Assembly (NCBI GenBank): GCA_015486905.1
Contig: WFQV01000201.1
Coordinates: 1 to 13,982, forward strand
DNA length: 13,982 nt
Direction of reading: 5' to 3'
Source of the DNA: Melioribacteraceae bacterium
GTDB taxonomy: Bacteria; Bacteroidota; Ignavibacteria; Ignavibacteriales; Melioribacteraceae
Shown: one piece after another, positions 6,526-13,613 of the stretch
Numbering within the stretch: the first letter of the stretch is position 1
Layout of the letters: every line of letters starts with the position of its first letter
The notes under the pieces: generated by a model
What the model was told of the DNA's origin: nothing
What the model saw: only the letters and a program-made list of their open reading frames with translations
Databases searched by the model: none
Translations under genes and position numbers: made by a program

Positions 6526-7565
6526 TGATTAGAAAATCAATTACAACAGACCCTTTGCCAAAGGATGACGAAAAGCAGTTTGAGCAGACTTTACGACCAC
6601 GAAGGTTCGAGCAATTCGTCGGGCAAAAAAAGATTACCGACAATCTTAAAGTCTTTATCGGTGCCGCTAAGAAAAGAGGCGAAGGTTTGGACCATGTGCT
6701 TTTAACGGGGCCTCCCGGACTCGGTAAAACTACACTTGCTCACATCATCGCAAATGAAATGGGCGTCAAGATTAAAGTTACCTCCGGTCCCGTTTTGGAA
6801 AAGCCGGCGGACTTAGCAGGGATTCTAACCAATCTGGAAGAGAAAGCTGTCCTTTTTATTGATGAAATACACCGCCTGAGCCCTGTAGTGGAAGAATATC
6901 TTTACTCCGCAATGGAGGACTTTAAATTGGACATAATGATTGACTCCGGTCCCAGCGCAAGAACGGTTCAAATTACTCTGCCGCAGTACACGCTGGTGGG
7001 TGCCACTACGAGAGCAGGTTTACTGACGGCACCTCTGCGCGACCGATTCGGAATTAAATTTCGTTTGGACTACTACGAAGCCGAACTTGTGAAAAAAATT
7101 ATTGACCGTTCGGCTAAAATTCTCGAAGTTGAAATAGACGAGGATGCGGCTTTTGAATTGGCTAAAAGAAGCCGCGGTACGCCGCGTGTAGCGAATCGAC
7201 TTCTAAGACGCACCCGCGACTTTGCACATTTTGAGGACAAAAATCGTATTAATACCGAAATTGCACGGAAGGCTCTCGATGCTTTGGAAGTTGACCAATA
7301 CGGTTTGGATGAAATGGACAAGGAAATTATTTTGACAATTATTGAAAAATTTAGCGGCGGGCCCGTCGGATTGAATACACTTTCGGTAGCTGTTAACGAA
7401 GACCCCGGCACGATTGAAGAAGTTTACGAACCGTTTTTAATTCAGCAGGGATTTATTCAACGTACACCACGCGGAAGGGAGGCAACGGATTTGGCTTACG
7501 AAAGATTTAACAAAAGGAGGAAAAGAGTTGGCGGACAGCCCTCGCTTTTCGGAGATGAAGGATGA
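6525..7565 (+). CDS. ruvB: Holliday junction branch-migration helicase RuvB
   Basis: RuvB is the hexameric AAA+ motor that drives branch migration of Holliday junctions together with RuvA. The 346-aa length is normal. Visible motifs are LRPRRFEQFVGQ near the N-terminus, Walker A GPPGLGKT (62-69), VTSGPVLEKPADLAGILTNL (85-104), Walker B LFIDEIHR (110-117), the sensor stretch LVGATTRAGLLTAPLRDRFG with the arginine-finger region around residues 172-174, and the C-terminal winged-helix domain with YGLDEMDKEIL-like and GGPVGLNTLSVAV segments, ending in a basic tail RFNKRRKRVGGQPSLFG. It overlaps the upstream gene by one base and kdsA by four (ATGA), so translation is probably coupled. Its presence inside an envelope operon is a matter of gene order, not shared function. 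Neither ruvA nor ruvC is in the window. Confidence 0.97.
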   Translation: MIRKSITTDPLPKDDEKQFEQTLRPRRFEQFVGQKKITDNLKVFIGAAKKRGEGLDHVLLTGPPGLGKTTLAHIIANEMGVKIKVTSGPVLEKPADLAGILTNLEEKAVLFIDEIHRLSPVVEEYLYSAMEDFKLDIMIDSGPSARTVQITLPQYTLVGATTRAGLLTAPLRDRFGIKFRLDYYEAELVKKIIDRSAKILEVEIDEDAAFELAKRSRGTPRVANRLLRRTRDFAHFEDKNRINTEIARKALDALEVDQYGLDEMDKEIILTIIEKFSGGPVGLNTLSVAVNEDPGTIEEVYEPFLIQQGFIQRTPRGREATDLAYERFNKRRKRVGGQPSLFGDEG

Positions 7566-8371
7566 TTGAATTAAAAGGAATAAAATTTGAGAATTCTCTG
7601 CCGTTCGTGTTGATTGCCGGACCCTGTGTAGTGGAAAACGAGAAGATTACTTTATTTACCGCAGAAAAAATCAAAGCTATTACAGATGAACTCGGAATAC
7701 CTTACGTGTTTAAATCGAGTTACAAAAAGGCAAACAGGACTTCGCTACATTCCTTTACCGGCTTGGACTTCGACGAAGCATTAAAGATTCTTTCACGAGT
7801 TAAAGAAGAATTTGATTTGCCGGTTATTACGGACATTCATCTCCCGGAGGAAGCTTCGCCTGTAGCGGAAGTTGCCGACATCTTACAAATTCCGGCTTTC
7901 CTTTGCAGGCAAACAGATTTGCTTTTGGCAGCCGGTGTTACGAACAGAATTGTGAACATTAAAAAAGGACAATTCCTTGCGCCTTGGGATATGCGTTACG
8001 CCGCCGAAAAAGTTGAGAGTACGGGCAATAAAAAAATATTACTGACCGAGAGAGGTTCTTCCTTCGGTTACGGAAATTTAATTGTGGATATGCGCTCCCT
8101 TCAAATAATGAAAGAGTTGGGTCACCCTGTTGTAATGGATGCCACACATTCGGTACAAATGCCGGGGCAGAAAGGTGTAACGGGCGGGGAACCTAAGTTT
8201 ATTGAGCCACTTGCCAAAGCGGCTGCCGCCGTTGGAATTGCCGCCCTGTTTTTGGAAGTCCACCCGGAACCTGCAAAGGCACTTAGCGATGCCGCCTCGC
8301 AGTTACCTTTGGAAAATTTGAAAGAACTTTTGATTAAAGTTAAAAGGATTGACGATGCGGTTAAGCAGTAA
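7562..8371 (+). CDS. kdsA: 3-deoxy-8-phosphooctulonate synthase (KDO 8-phosphate synthase)
   Basis: KdsA condenses arabinose 5-phosphate with phosphoenolpyruvate to give KDO 8-phosphate, the committed step of KDO synthesis, in the cytoplasm. The 269-aa length is typical. Recognisable motifs are LIAGPCVVEN (17-26), FKSSYKKANRTS (50-61), VITDIHLPEEA, DILQIPAFLCRQTDL (106-120), KKGQFLAPWDM, LTERGSSFGYGNLIVDMRS and MPGQKGVTGGEPKFIEPLA. Cys22, His196, Glu232 and Asp243 sit at offsets matching the four metal ligands of the Aquifex aeolicus enzyme (Cys11, His185, Glu222, Asp233); E. coli KdsA has Asn in place of the cysteine. This one should therefore be the metal-dependent class. The ATG overlaps the ruvB stop by four bases, and kdsC starts 17 bases before the kdsA stop. 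Confidence 0.97.
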   Translation: MIELKGIKFENSLPFVLIAGPCVVENEKITLFTAEKIKAITDELGIPYVFKSSYKKANRTSLHSFTGLDFDEALKILSRVKEEFDLPVITDIHLPEEASPVAEVADILQIPAFLCRQTDLLLAAGVTNRIVNIKKGQFLAPWDMRYAAEKVESTGNKKILLTERGSSFGYGNLIVDMRSLQIMKELGHPVVMDATHSVQMPGQKGVTGGEPKFIEPLAKAAAAVGIAALFLEVHPEPAKALSDAASQLPLENLKELLIKVKRIDDAVKQ

Positions 8372-8864
8372 GTCGCTTGAAAAGCTGAGCAATATTAAAA
8401 TTGTCCTTTTCGATTTGAACGGTGTGCTAATTAAAACATCCGATCTAAACGAAATGTGCAATGCGGATTTTGATTTTTGTTTCGGACGCTTGGTGCATTT
8501 CTTCTCAACACGTGGAATTAAATTAGGTGTTATTACCGCGAATACGGATGCAAAGGTGAAAAAGGAATTTGAAAAGTACGAAATAGAATTGGAAACTGCC
8601 AGCATTAACAAATTGGAATTAGCTCAAAAGATTTTAAAGAGAAACAATTTGGCGCTTGAAAACCTTCTCTACGTTGGTGACGAGATTTTCGATTTGCAAC
8701 TAATGAAAAAAGCCGGCTTCTCGATTGCTCCCTCCACAGCTTCCCGCTCGGTTAAAAGAGTTGCCGATTACGTCTCCGATGCACCCGCAGGGGCTGAGCT
8801 GATGGACGATGTCGAAAGTCTCTTCTTACTATTGGAGGAAAATTTAACGGAGAAAGGGAATTAA
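8355..8864 (+). CDS. kdsC: KDO 8-phosphate phosphatase-like HAD protein with altered motif I
   Basis: Position and fold say KdsC, which hydrolyses KDO 8-phosphate to KDO. I start at the ATG at 8355: AAGG at 8344-8347 is 7 bases upstream, whereas the in-frame TTG at 8349 would leave almost no spacing. The 169-aa length fits the family's 160-190. HAD motifs: motif I FDLNGVLIKTSD with the nucleophile Asp20; motif II VITAN (Thr); motif III NKLELAQKIL (Lys); motif IV YVGDEIFDLQLM, then SIAPSTASRSVKRVADYVS as in KdsC. The unusual point is Asn22 where active HAD phosphatases have the second Asp of DxDG, the general acid/base. The family-typical DGxG turn before GIKLGVIT is also missing (FDFCFGRLVHFF instead). 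It may be weakly active, differently active, or structural. The 17-base overlap with kdsA implies translational coupling. Confidence 0.82.
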   Translation: MRLSSKSLEKLSNIKIVLFDLNGVLIKTSDLNEMCNADFDFCFGRLVHFFSTRGIKLGVITANTDAKVKKEFEKYEIELETASINKLELAQKILKRNNLALENLLYVGDEIFDLQLMKKAGFSIAPSTASRSVKRVADYVSDAPAGAELMDDVESLFLLLEENLTEKGN

Positions 8865-8866
8865 TT

Positions 8867-9592
8867 TTGCAAGGAAGAGAATTAAATAAAAAGGAAAAGT
8901 TTTTACTCTATTCCATTCTCCCGGCAAACCGGAAAGGTTACAATGAGTATCGTCAAAAGATTAGCGAGATGGTTGTTGTTAACGAAGAGGAAATTTACGA
9001 AGGGAAATTATTATTAAGCAAAAGCGGGGAATATTATTCTTCCGAACCGGAAAGCACACCTTCCTTTGCAATGGGTTATTCCGCTTACGACGGCAGAAAA
9101 TATTACATAGTGATTCACGAAGAGCGGGAGGGGTTCATCCAAGCTTTGATTAGCAGGGAAGGAGAAGCAAAAGGCGAGGGATTGCTTTGGTCTTATTCCA
9201 ATTGGCGACCGGGGCTTAAAGCCCCCGGAGATAATTCAAAAGTACGGGAAGTGCATCTGCTAAAGAACAAATTGGTTGTTGCTGTTGCACCTGCACATAA
9301 AAGAATTTGGGTTTACGAAGCTGACTCGGGTGTTAATTACATTCTGCCGGTTACTAATTTTTACAATGAAATAATGAAAGCGAAGGAAGAAAGGAATCCG
9401 AGAGTAGTACTGAATCCTCAAAGAATTTTCGAACACCCCGAGGAGTTGAGCGACAAAGAAATAGGACAGGGGTTCTTGCTTTACAATGAGTACTTGAACA
9501 GAATTGAAATCAATTACGATTTGTTCAAAAGCAAAAGTGATGGGGGACGGAAAATATTCTTTAAAAAAATATTTGGGAAGCAAAATGTCTGA
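8867..9592 (+). CDS. Unrecognised 241-aa protein between kdsC and kdsD
   Basis: I do not recognise a family. The frame runs from a TTG at 8867, with AAAGGG at 8853-8858 about 8 bases upstream, to a TGA at 9590-9592. The next in-frame ATG would cost about 34 residues, including a plausible charged N-terminus (LQGRELNKKEKFLLYSILP). The protein is soluble-looking, with no signal peptide or membrane helix. It alternates charged and aromatic beta-type segments (KYYIVIHEEREGFIQALI; VREVHLLKNKLVVAVAP; KRIWVYEADSGVNYILP) and ends with a very basic tail (GGRKIFFKKIFGKQ). It begins 2 bases after kdsC stops and overlaps kdsD by 8, so it is embedded in the KDO operon and probably serves that pathway or the envelope. 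Residues encoded at 9208-9231 (RPGLKAPG) come from a GC palindrome that may be an insertion. Confidence 0.75.
   Translation: MQGRELNKKEKFLLYSILPANRKGYNEYRQKISEMVVVNEEEIYEGKLLLSKSGEYYSSEPESTPSFAMGYSAYDGRKYYIVIHEEREGFIQALISREGEAKGEGLLWSYSNWRPGLKAPGDNSKVREVHLLKNKLVVAVAPAHKRIWVYEADSGVNYILPVTNFYNEIMKAKEERNPRVVLNPQRIFEHPEELSDKEIGQGFLLYNEYLNRIEINYDLFKSKSDGGRKIFFKKIFGKQNV
9211..9225. repeat. GC palindrome inside the unknown coding region
   Basis: GGGGCTT, one A, then AAGCCCC form a perfect dyad (practically GGGGC/GCCCC with a TTAAA loop). It is flanked by ACC on the left and CGG on the right, so the stem can be extended after one bulged C. It is far richer in GC than the surrounding codons and keeps the reading frame. 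Confidence 0.55.
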
Positions 9593-10562
9593 CAAAGAAA
9601 TAATCAGTAAAGCACAGGAGGTCATCGAAATAGAAGCCGAAGCAGTCAAAGCTCTTTCGGAGAGAATTGGAAATTCGTTCGTGAAAGCCGTGAGGTTTAT
9701 TTACGAAGCTAAAGGGAGAGTAATTATTAGCGGGGTGGGTAAGTCGGGCTTAATCGCACGAAAGATTGTTGCTACATTTAACTCTACCGGCACGCCGGCT
9801 ATTTACCTTCATCCTACCGACGCTCTACACGGCGATTTGGGAATGGTGCGCAAAGGTGATATTACAATAATTATTTCAAAAAGCGGGAGCACCGAGGAGC
9901 TTTTTAATTTGGTACCGATGATTAAAAGACTTAACGTTAAAATAATTGGGATGCTGGGCAAGAGAAATTCTAAAATTTCACGACTTTGCGATGTGGTGCT
10001 TGACATTGGTGTTAAAGCTGAAGCGTGCCCTTACGATTTGGCACCTACCGCATCCACTACCGCAACGCTTGTAATGGGCGATGCGCTCGCCGTCTCCCTT
10101 TTGGATTTACGGGGATTTACCGCAGAGGACTTTGCAACATTGCACCCGGCAGGTAGCTTGGGTAAACGCCTCTCATTGAAAATTTCCGAAATAATGTACA
10201 AGGGGAAAGATGTCCCCGTCGTAAACCAAGAGGATTCTTTAAAGGATGCAATAATTGAAATTACTTCCAAAAGGTTGGGTACGACCGCTGTTATTAATGA
10301 CAACGGAGAATTGGTGGGAATAATTACCGACGGAGACCTTCGCAGACTTTTGGAGAAAACAATGGACATAACGGATTTGAAAGCAAAAGATATTATGACG
10401 AAAAATCCTAAAACTATTGACCCCGATTTACTTGCTTCCTTTGCTTTGCAACAAATGGAAAATTACAAAATTACTTCTCTTATTGCAGTTAAGAACGACA
10501 ACATCCCCGTGGGTATTATTCATTTACACGATTTGGTCAATTTGGGCTTGCAACAGAGATGA
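9585..10562 (+). CDS. kdsD: Arabinose 5-phosphate isomerase (KdsD/KpsF/GutQ family)
   Basis: KdsD interconverts ribulose 5-phosphate and arabinose 5-phosphate, supplying KdsA. I place the start at the ATG at 9585, with GGGAAG 5 bases upstream, because the resulting 325 aa matches the family and earlier starts only add out-of-family residues translated from the overlapping upstream gene. Residues 1 to about 195 are the SIS sugar-isomerase domain: SGVGKSGLIARKIVATFNSTG (49-69), LHPTDALHGDLGM (75-87), IIISKSGSTEEL (96-107), LAPTASTTATLVMGDALAV (152-170) and DFATLHPAGSLGKRL (182-196). Two CBS domains follow (about 200-258 and 266-325), with TTAVINDNGELVGIITDGDLRRLL and TSLIAVKNDNIPVGIIHLHDLV. The pathway order (kdsA, kdsC, kdsD in one unit) supports the biosynthetic role over the sorbitol-linked GutQ role. 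It overlaps its upstream neighbour by 8 bases and lptC by 4. Confidence 0.96.
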   Translation: MSDKEIISKAQEVIEIEAEAVKALSERIGNSFVKAVRFIYEAKGRVIISGVGKSGLIARKIVATFNSTGTPAIYLHPTDALHGDLGMVRKGDITIIISKSGSTEELFNLVPMIKRLNVKIIGMLGKRNSKISRLCDVVLDIGVKAEACPYDLAPTASTTATLVMGDALAVSLLDLRGFTAEDFATLHPAGSLGKRLSLKISEIMYKGKDVPVVNQEDSLKDAIIEITSKRLGTTAVINDNGELVGIITDGDLRRLLEKTMDITDLKAKDIMTKNPKTIDPDLLASFALQQMENYKITSLIAVKNDNIPVGIIHLHDLVNLGLQQR

Positions 10563-11089
10563 CTAAAAAAATTCTTTCGCTTCTGATTGTGATTTCCCTT
10601 TTTGCCTGCGGCGAGGAGAAGGTTCAGCCCTCTGTTAATAAACAAATTTCTGGCGATGTAATTCCCGACCAGGAAAGTTGGAACTCAAAAATAATTTTTT
10701 CCGAAAACGGGATTCTTAGAGCGATTCTTTACGCCGATAGCTTGAAAGTTTTCGAGAAGAAGAGAATAACTTTAATCGACGGTGTGAAAATTAATTTTTA
10801 CGACAGGGAAGGGCACAAGACTTCCACACTTACATCAAAGCACGGAAAGGTTAACGATGCAACAAAAGATATGTTCGCAATCGATTCGGTTGTTGCCGTT
10901 AACGACAGCGGTGTGGTGCTGAAGACTTCGGAGCTGGTTTGGAAAAATAAAATTAAAAAAATCAAAACAAACAAATTCGTTACGATTGACGACAAGAGCG
11001 AGCATATCGAAGGTTACGGAATGGAGGCGGACGACGATTTGAGTAACTACACAATTTACAACGTAACTTACCAAGCGCGGAAAAAATGA
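10559..11089 (+). CDS. lptC: LptC-like lipoprotein of the LPS export machinery
   Basis: The 176-aa product starts with a lipoprotein signal peptide: a basic start, LSLLIVISLFAC as hydrophobic core and lipobox, and Cys17 as the predicted lipidated residue. Most Proteobacterial LptC proteins have a membrane helix instead, and lipid-anchored versions are known in Bacteroidota. The body has the LptC jelly-roll pattern of repeated short strands: GILRAILYADSLKVFEKK, then KINFYDREGHKTSTLTSKHGKV, AIDSVVAVNDSGVVLKTSELVW, and NKFVTIDDKSEHIEGYGMEAD. It would take lipopolysaccharide from the LptBFG transporter and pass it to the OstA-type protein encoded next. The start ATG overlaps the kdsD stop by 4 bases, and the stop overlaps the next ATG likewise, placing it firmly in the operon. 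lptF and lptG are not in the window. Confidence 0.85.
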   Translation: MTKKILSLLIVISLFACGEEKVQPSVNKQISGDVIPDQESWNSKIIFSENGILRAILYADSLKVFEKKRITLIDGVKINFYDREGHKTSTLTSKHGKVNDATKDMFAIDSVVAVNDSGVVLKTSELVWKNKIKKIKTNKFVTIDDKSEHIEGYGMEADDDLSNYTIYNVTYQARKK

Positions 11090-12489
11090 TGAAAAGAATT
11101 ACGCTTGTACTTTTGTGCTTTTTTGCTTTTAACGGCTTTGCCTTAGCTCAGCAGAGCGGGCAGATGGTTATTGTGGGAAAAAGTTTTACGGGCAAGAAAG
11201 TTAACGGAATGACAATACGCGAGTTCATTGGCAACGTTGTGATTACTCAGAAGGATGTTAGAATTACTTGCGACCGGGCAATCCAAAATTTGGACGAAAA
11301 CAAAGCGGAGTTAATCGGTAATGTAATTGTGAAGCAAGACACTATTACCATTAAAACTCCGCGTGGGTTTTATTTCGGAAATGAAAAAAAAGCTTATTCG
11401 TATTCGGGCATTTTTTTAGACGACGGGCATGTTAATCTTACTGCTGATTCGGGTTATTATTTCTCCGAAAAAGAATCGGCGAGCTTTTTCGGTAATGTTA
11501 AATTAATTGATTCATCGAGAACCCTGCTTTCCGATTCACTGTTTTATTTCAGTAAAAAAGATTCGTCTTTGGCTACAGGAAATGTGGTGTTGCAGGACTC
11601 CGCCTCGACGATATTTTCCGATTCCCTTATCTATTTGACGCGTAACAAATTTACCGATGCCCGCGGTAAGGTTAAAATAAAAAATAAGAAGGAAGCAATT
11701 ACTATTTTTGCCGAGCGACTGTTGAATTACCCCGACAGTAATTACACCCTCCTTTTAGGCAGACCGCTGTTGATGAAAATAGATACGGTTAAAAATGCGG
11801 AAAAGGATTCAGTTGTAAGGGAAGACACGCTTTTCCTTTCGGCTAATAAAATGGAGTCTTACTCGGTTCCCGCTTCTCTTTTAATTGCAAAAGATTCTGT
11901 CTTAATAGTGAGAAGAAATTTTGCTTCGGTCAACAAAATAACTTTCTTTTACAGAGGGGAAAATAAAATTTTAACTTTTAAACGCAATGATGAAGAACAA
12001 CCTCCTGTTATTTGGCAGGAAAATTCCCAACTTACGGGAGATTCGATTGCTATTTCGATTAAGAATAATAGCTTGAAACGGATTGATGTGTTTGGGAACG
12101 CTGTTATTATTAGTAAAAACAAAGGTTACGATTACCGATTCGACCAGCTTTCGGGCGATACACTAAAAATGTTTTTCGATAAAGGTGAACTTAAGAAAAC
12201 ATTTGTGACCGGCAATGTGCTCAGCATTTACTATTTGTACGACAAAGGCAAAGCGGAAGGGTTGATTAAATCGAGCGGTGACGCCGCTAAAATATTTTTT
12301 CAAAAAAATCAAGTTAGCAAAGTTAAATTTTACGGACAGCCCGAGAGTGATTACCACCCGGAAAAATTGATTGAAGGTGAAGAGCAGAGCTTTACCGTGC
12401 CGGCTTTTTATTTGTACAAAAACAAACCTTCACGGCGTAAGGTAATTGGAGAAAAAGGAATTTTAATTAAGGATAAACAAAATGAGTGA
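11086..12489 (+). CDS. OstA/LptA-like periplasmic LPS-transport protein
   Basis: This 467-aa protein has a signal peptide (MMKRITLVLLCFFAFNGFALA, cleavage before QQSG) and then many tandem OstA-type beta-taco strands. Recurrent units of the form GNVxI, with an ADxGYYFSEKESASFFGNVKL pattern, recur through residues 40-215 and again at about 315-420 (DVFGNAVIISKNKGYDY; FVTGNVLSIYYLYDKGKAEG). These build the groove that shields the acyl chains of lipopolysaccharide between inner and outer membranes. E. coli LptA is about 185 aa; this protein is 2.5 times longer but lacks a clear LptD barrel, so it resembles the long OstA-like proteins of Bacteroidota. Whether it spans the periplasm alone or oligomerises cannot be told. 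ATG at 11086 overlaps the lptC stop (ATGATG leaves a second start at 11089). It overlaps lptB by 8 bases. Confidence 0.85.
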   Translation: MMKRITLVLLCFFAFNGFALAQQSGQMVIVGKSFTGKKVNGMTIREFIGNVVITQKDVRITCDRAIQNLDENKAELIGNVIVKQDTITIKTPRGFYFGNEKKAYSYSGIFLDDGHVNLTADSGYYFSEKESASFFGNVKLIDSSRTLLSDSLFYFSKKDSSLATGNVVLQDSASTIFSDSLIYLTRNKFTDARGKVKIKNKKEAITIFAERLLNYPDSNYTLLLGRPLLMKIDTVKNAEKDSVVREDTLFLSANKMESYSVPASLLIAKDSVLIVRRNFASVNKITFFYRGENKILTFKRNDEEQPPVIWQENSQLTGDSIAISIKNNSLKRIDVFGNAVIISKNKGYDYRFDQLSGDTLKMFFDKGELKKTFVTGNVLSIYYLYDKGKAEGLIKSSGDAAKIFFQKNQVSKVKFYGQPESDYHPEKLIEGEEQSFTVPAFYLYKNKPSRRKVIGEKGILIKDKQNE

Positions 12490-13222
12490 AAGTTTATTAC
12501 GAAGTGAGAAGTTAATAAAGATTTACAAAAAGCGAAAAGTCGTCAACGAGGTTTCTATCGGAGTTAAACAAGGAGAAGTTGTAGGATTGTTGGGACCTAA
12601 CGGCGCCGGAAAGACCACTACTTTTTATATGATTGTCGGAATGATTAGTCCCGACGGAGGTCGGGTTTTTATTGACGGGCGTGAGATAACCAAACTACCT
12701 ATGTACAAACGGGCTAAAATGGGTATCGGTTACTTACCGCAAGAAGCCTCGATTTTTAGAGGTTTGACGGTTGAACAAAATTTGGAGGCTGTCCTTGAGA
12801 TGTTGCCTATCTCTAAAAAAGAAAGGAAAGAAAGAGTTGAATCCCTGTTGGAGGAATTAAGCATTACTAATATTAGAAAAAATTTGGGGATGCAACTTAG
12901 CGGCGGTGAGCGACGTAGAACGGAAATAGCTCGTGCTTTGGCTGTCCGCCCCAAATTCATTTTGCTTGACGAACCTTTCGCCGGTATTGACCCGATTGCA
13001 GTTGAGGATATTATGAAAATAGTGGCGAACTTAAAGAATAAAAACATCGGCATTTTAATTACCGACCACAACGTTCACGAAACGCTTAGTATTGTTGACA
13101 GAGCTTATATTTTGATTAATGGTCGTATTTTTAAAGAGGGTTCGGCAGATGATTTGGCAAAAGATGAAGAGGTCAGAAAACTTTACCTCGGTGAAAGGTT
13201 TAAACTTGACCGTTATTTTTGA
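12482..13222 (+). CDS. lptB: LPS export ABC transporter ATP-binding protein LptB
   Basis: LptB is the cytoplasmic ATPase that powers extraction of lipopolysaccharide from the inner membrane by LptFG. The 246-aa length is standard. Motifs in order are Walker A GPNGAGKT (38-45) preceded by GEVVGLLG, the Q-loop GIGYLPQEASIFRGLTVEQNL (81-101) that is characteristic of LptB, the ABC signature LSGGERRR (139-146), Walker B FILLDEPFAGIDP (159-171), and the switch histidine in LITDHNVHETL (His196). The C-terminal YLGERFKL is also typical of LptB. The ATG lies 8 bases inside the upstream gene, with AAGGA about 8 bases upstream. It is the last gene of the unit; the next gene is convergent. The LptB-specific Q-loop argues against this being the missing zinc-transporter ATPase. 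Confidence 0.95.
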   Translation: MSESLLRSEKLIKIYKKRKVVNEVSIGVKQGEVVGLLGPNGAGKTTTFYMIVGMISPDGGRVFIDGREITKLPMYKRAKMGIGYLPQEASIFRGLTVEQNLEAVLEMLPISKKERKERVESLLEELSITNIRKNLGMQLSGGERRRTEIARALAVRPKFILLDEPFAGIDPIAVEDIMKIVANLKNKNIGILITDHNVHETLSIVDRAYILINGRIFKEGSADDLAKDEEVRKLYLGERFKLDRYF

Positions 13223-13237
13223 TTTTTTTAAAAATAA
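13213..13237. terminator. AT-only dyad at the lptB end, possible weak terminator
   Basis: TTATTTTT (13213-13220) and AAAAATAA (13230-13237) are perfectly complementary around a short loop containing seven T. The dyad spans the lptB stop codon and lies between convergent genes, where a bidirectional terminator would be expected. With no G-C pair the stem is weak. Confidence 0.35.
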
Positions 13238-13253
13238 GGTGTGAATTACATTC

Positions 13254-13436
13254 TTACGCTAATGCTGCAATGATTATGGCGATTAAAACCAAAGCAATTG
13301 CCGAACCGAGAAATATCTTAACAATTCTTTTGAGTCTTACTCTGGCTTTGTAACCTTCAGTATATTTAAGGGGATTATCGTGTTCCCTTTCGTAATCACC
13401 CTTTGTAATATCCCAATTTGCGTATTTTTTATTCAC
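13254..13436 (-). CDS. Small tail-anchored membrane protein, function unknown
   Basis: Reading the minus strand, a GTG at 13436 opens a 60-codon frame that ends with TAA at 13254-13256. No ATG is available: the frame is closed by a TAA 15 bases upstream. The protein has a charged half with aromatic residues (NKKYANWDITKGDYEREHD, then YTEGYKARVRLKRIV) followed by a single hydrophobic helix (FLGSAIALVLIAIIIAALA) at the very C-terminus, so the N-terminus would face the cytoplasm with positive residues at the membrane edge. No Shine-Dalgarno is visible. The codon pattern and clean polar/hydrophobic layout make it look real. It converges on lptB with 31 bases between stops, and the right copy of the dispersed repeat lies 70 bases upstream of its start. 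No family recognised. Confidence 0.6.
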   Translation of the reverse strand: MNKKYANWDITKGDYEREHDNPLKYTEGYKARVRLKRIVKIFLGSAIALVLIAIIIAALA

Positions 13437-13506
13437 TGTAATTTCAAATTATTTTAATATTGAATTACTAATCTATTTAATTTTTAATTAAAATAAAATG
13501 TTTTAA

Positions 13507-13580
13507 ATCACTGTACAAGTTTAAATTTGTTGGCAAAAAAAATAGCTTGTCTTTTCCTTTTGAGCGTTTTGTTGCTATTT
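13507..13580 (-). repeat. Dispersed repeat of about 75 bp, right copy
   Basis: This is the inverted counterpart of 5268-5343. GTACAAGTTTAAATT at 13513-13527 is the exact reverse complement of 5320-5334. The run of A, TAGCTTGTC, TTTCC, TTGAG and TTTGTT blocks follow in the same order. Read on the minus strand it ends 70 bases before the GTG start at 13436, mirroring the left copy's position relative to 5437. Confidence 0.7.
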
Positions 13581-13613
13581 TTTGTTTTCCTTATTTTTCC
13601 CAACCTACCCTTT

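Noticed and set aside
8349..8354. TTG at 8349 as start of kdsC
   Set aside because: The ATG at 8355 has the AAGG motif at proper distance, while the TTG would almost touch it.
9504..9584. Upstream in-frame extension of kdsD adding 27 residues
   Set aside because: It lies entirely inside the preceding gene in another frame, the added residues do not belong to the family, and the ATG at 9585 has a good ribosome-binding site.
12730..13071. Minus-strand open frames inside lptB, kdsD, ruvB, kdsA and the porin gene
   Set aside because: They lie antisense to well-supported conserved genes, have serine/leucine/phenylalanine-rich composition typical of reverse-strand shadows, and lack ribosome-binding sites.
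12482..13222. This ATPase as the missing zinc-transporter ATPase
   Set aside because: Its Q-loop (YLPQEASIFRGLTVEQNL) and C-terminus (YLGERFKL) are LptB features, and it overlaps the OstA-like gene.
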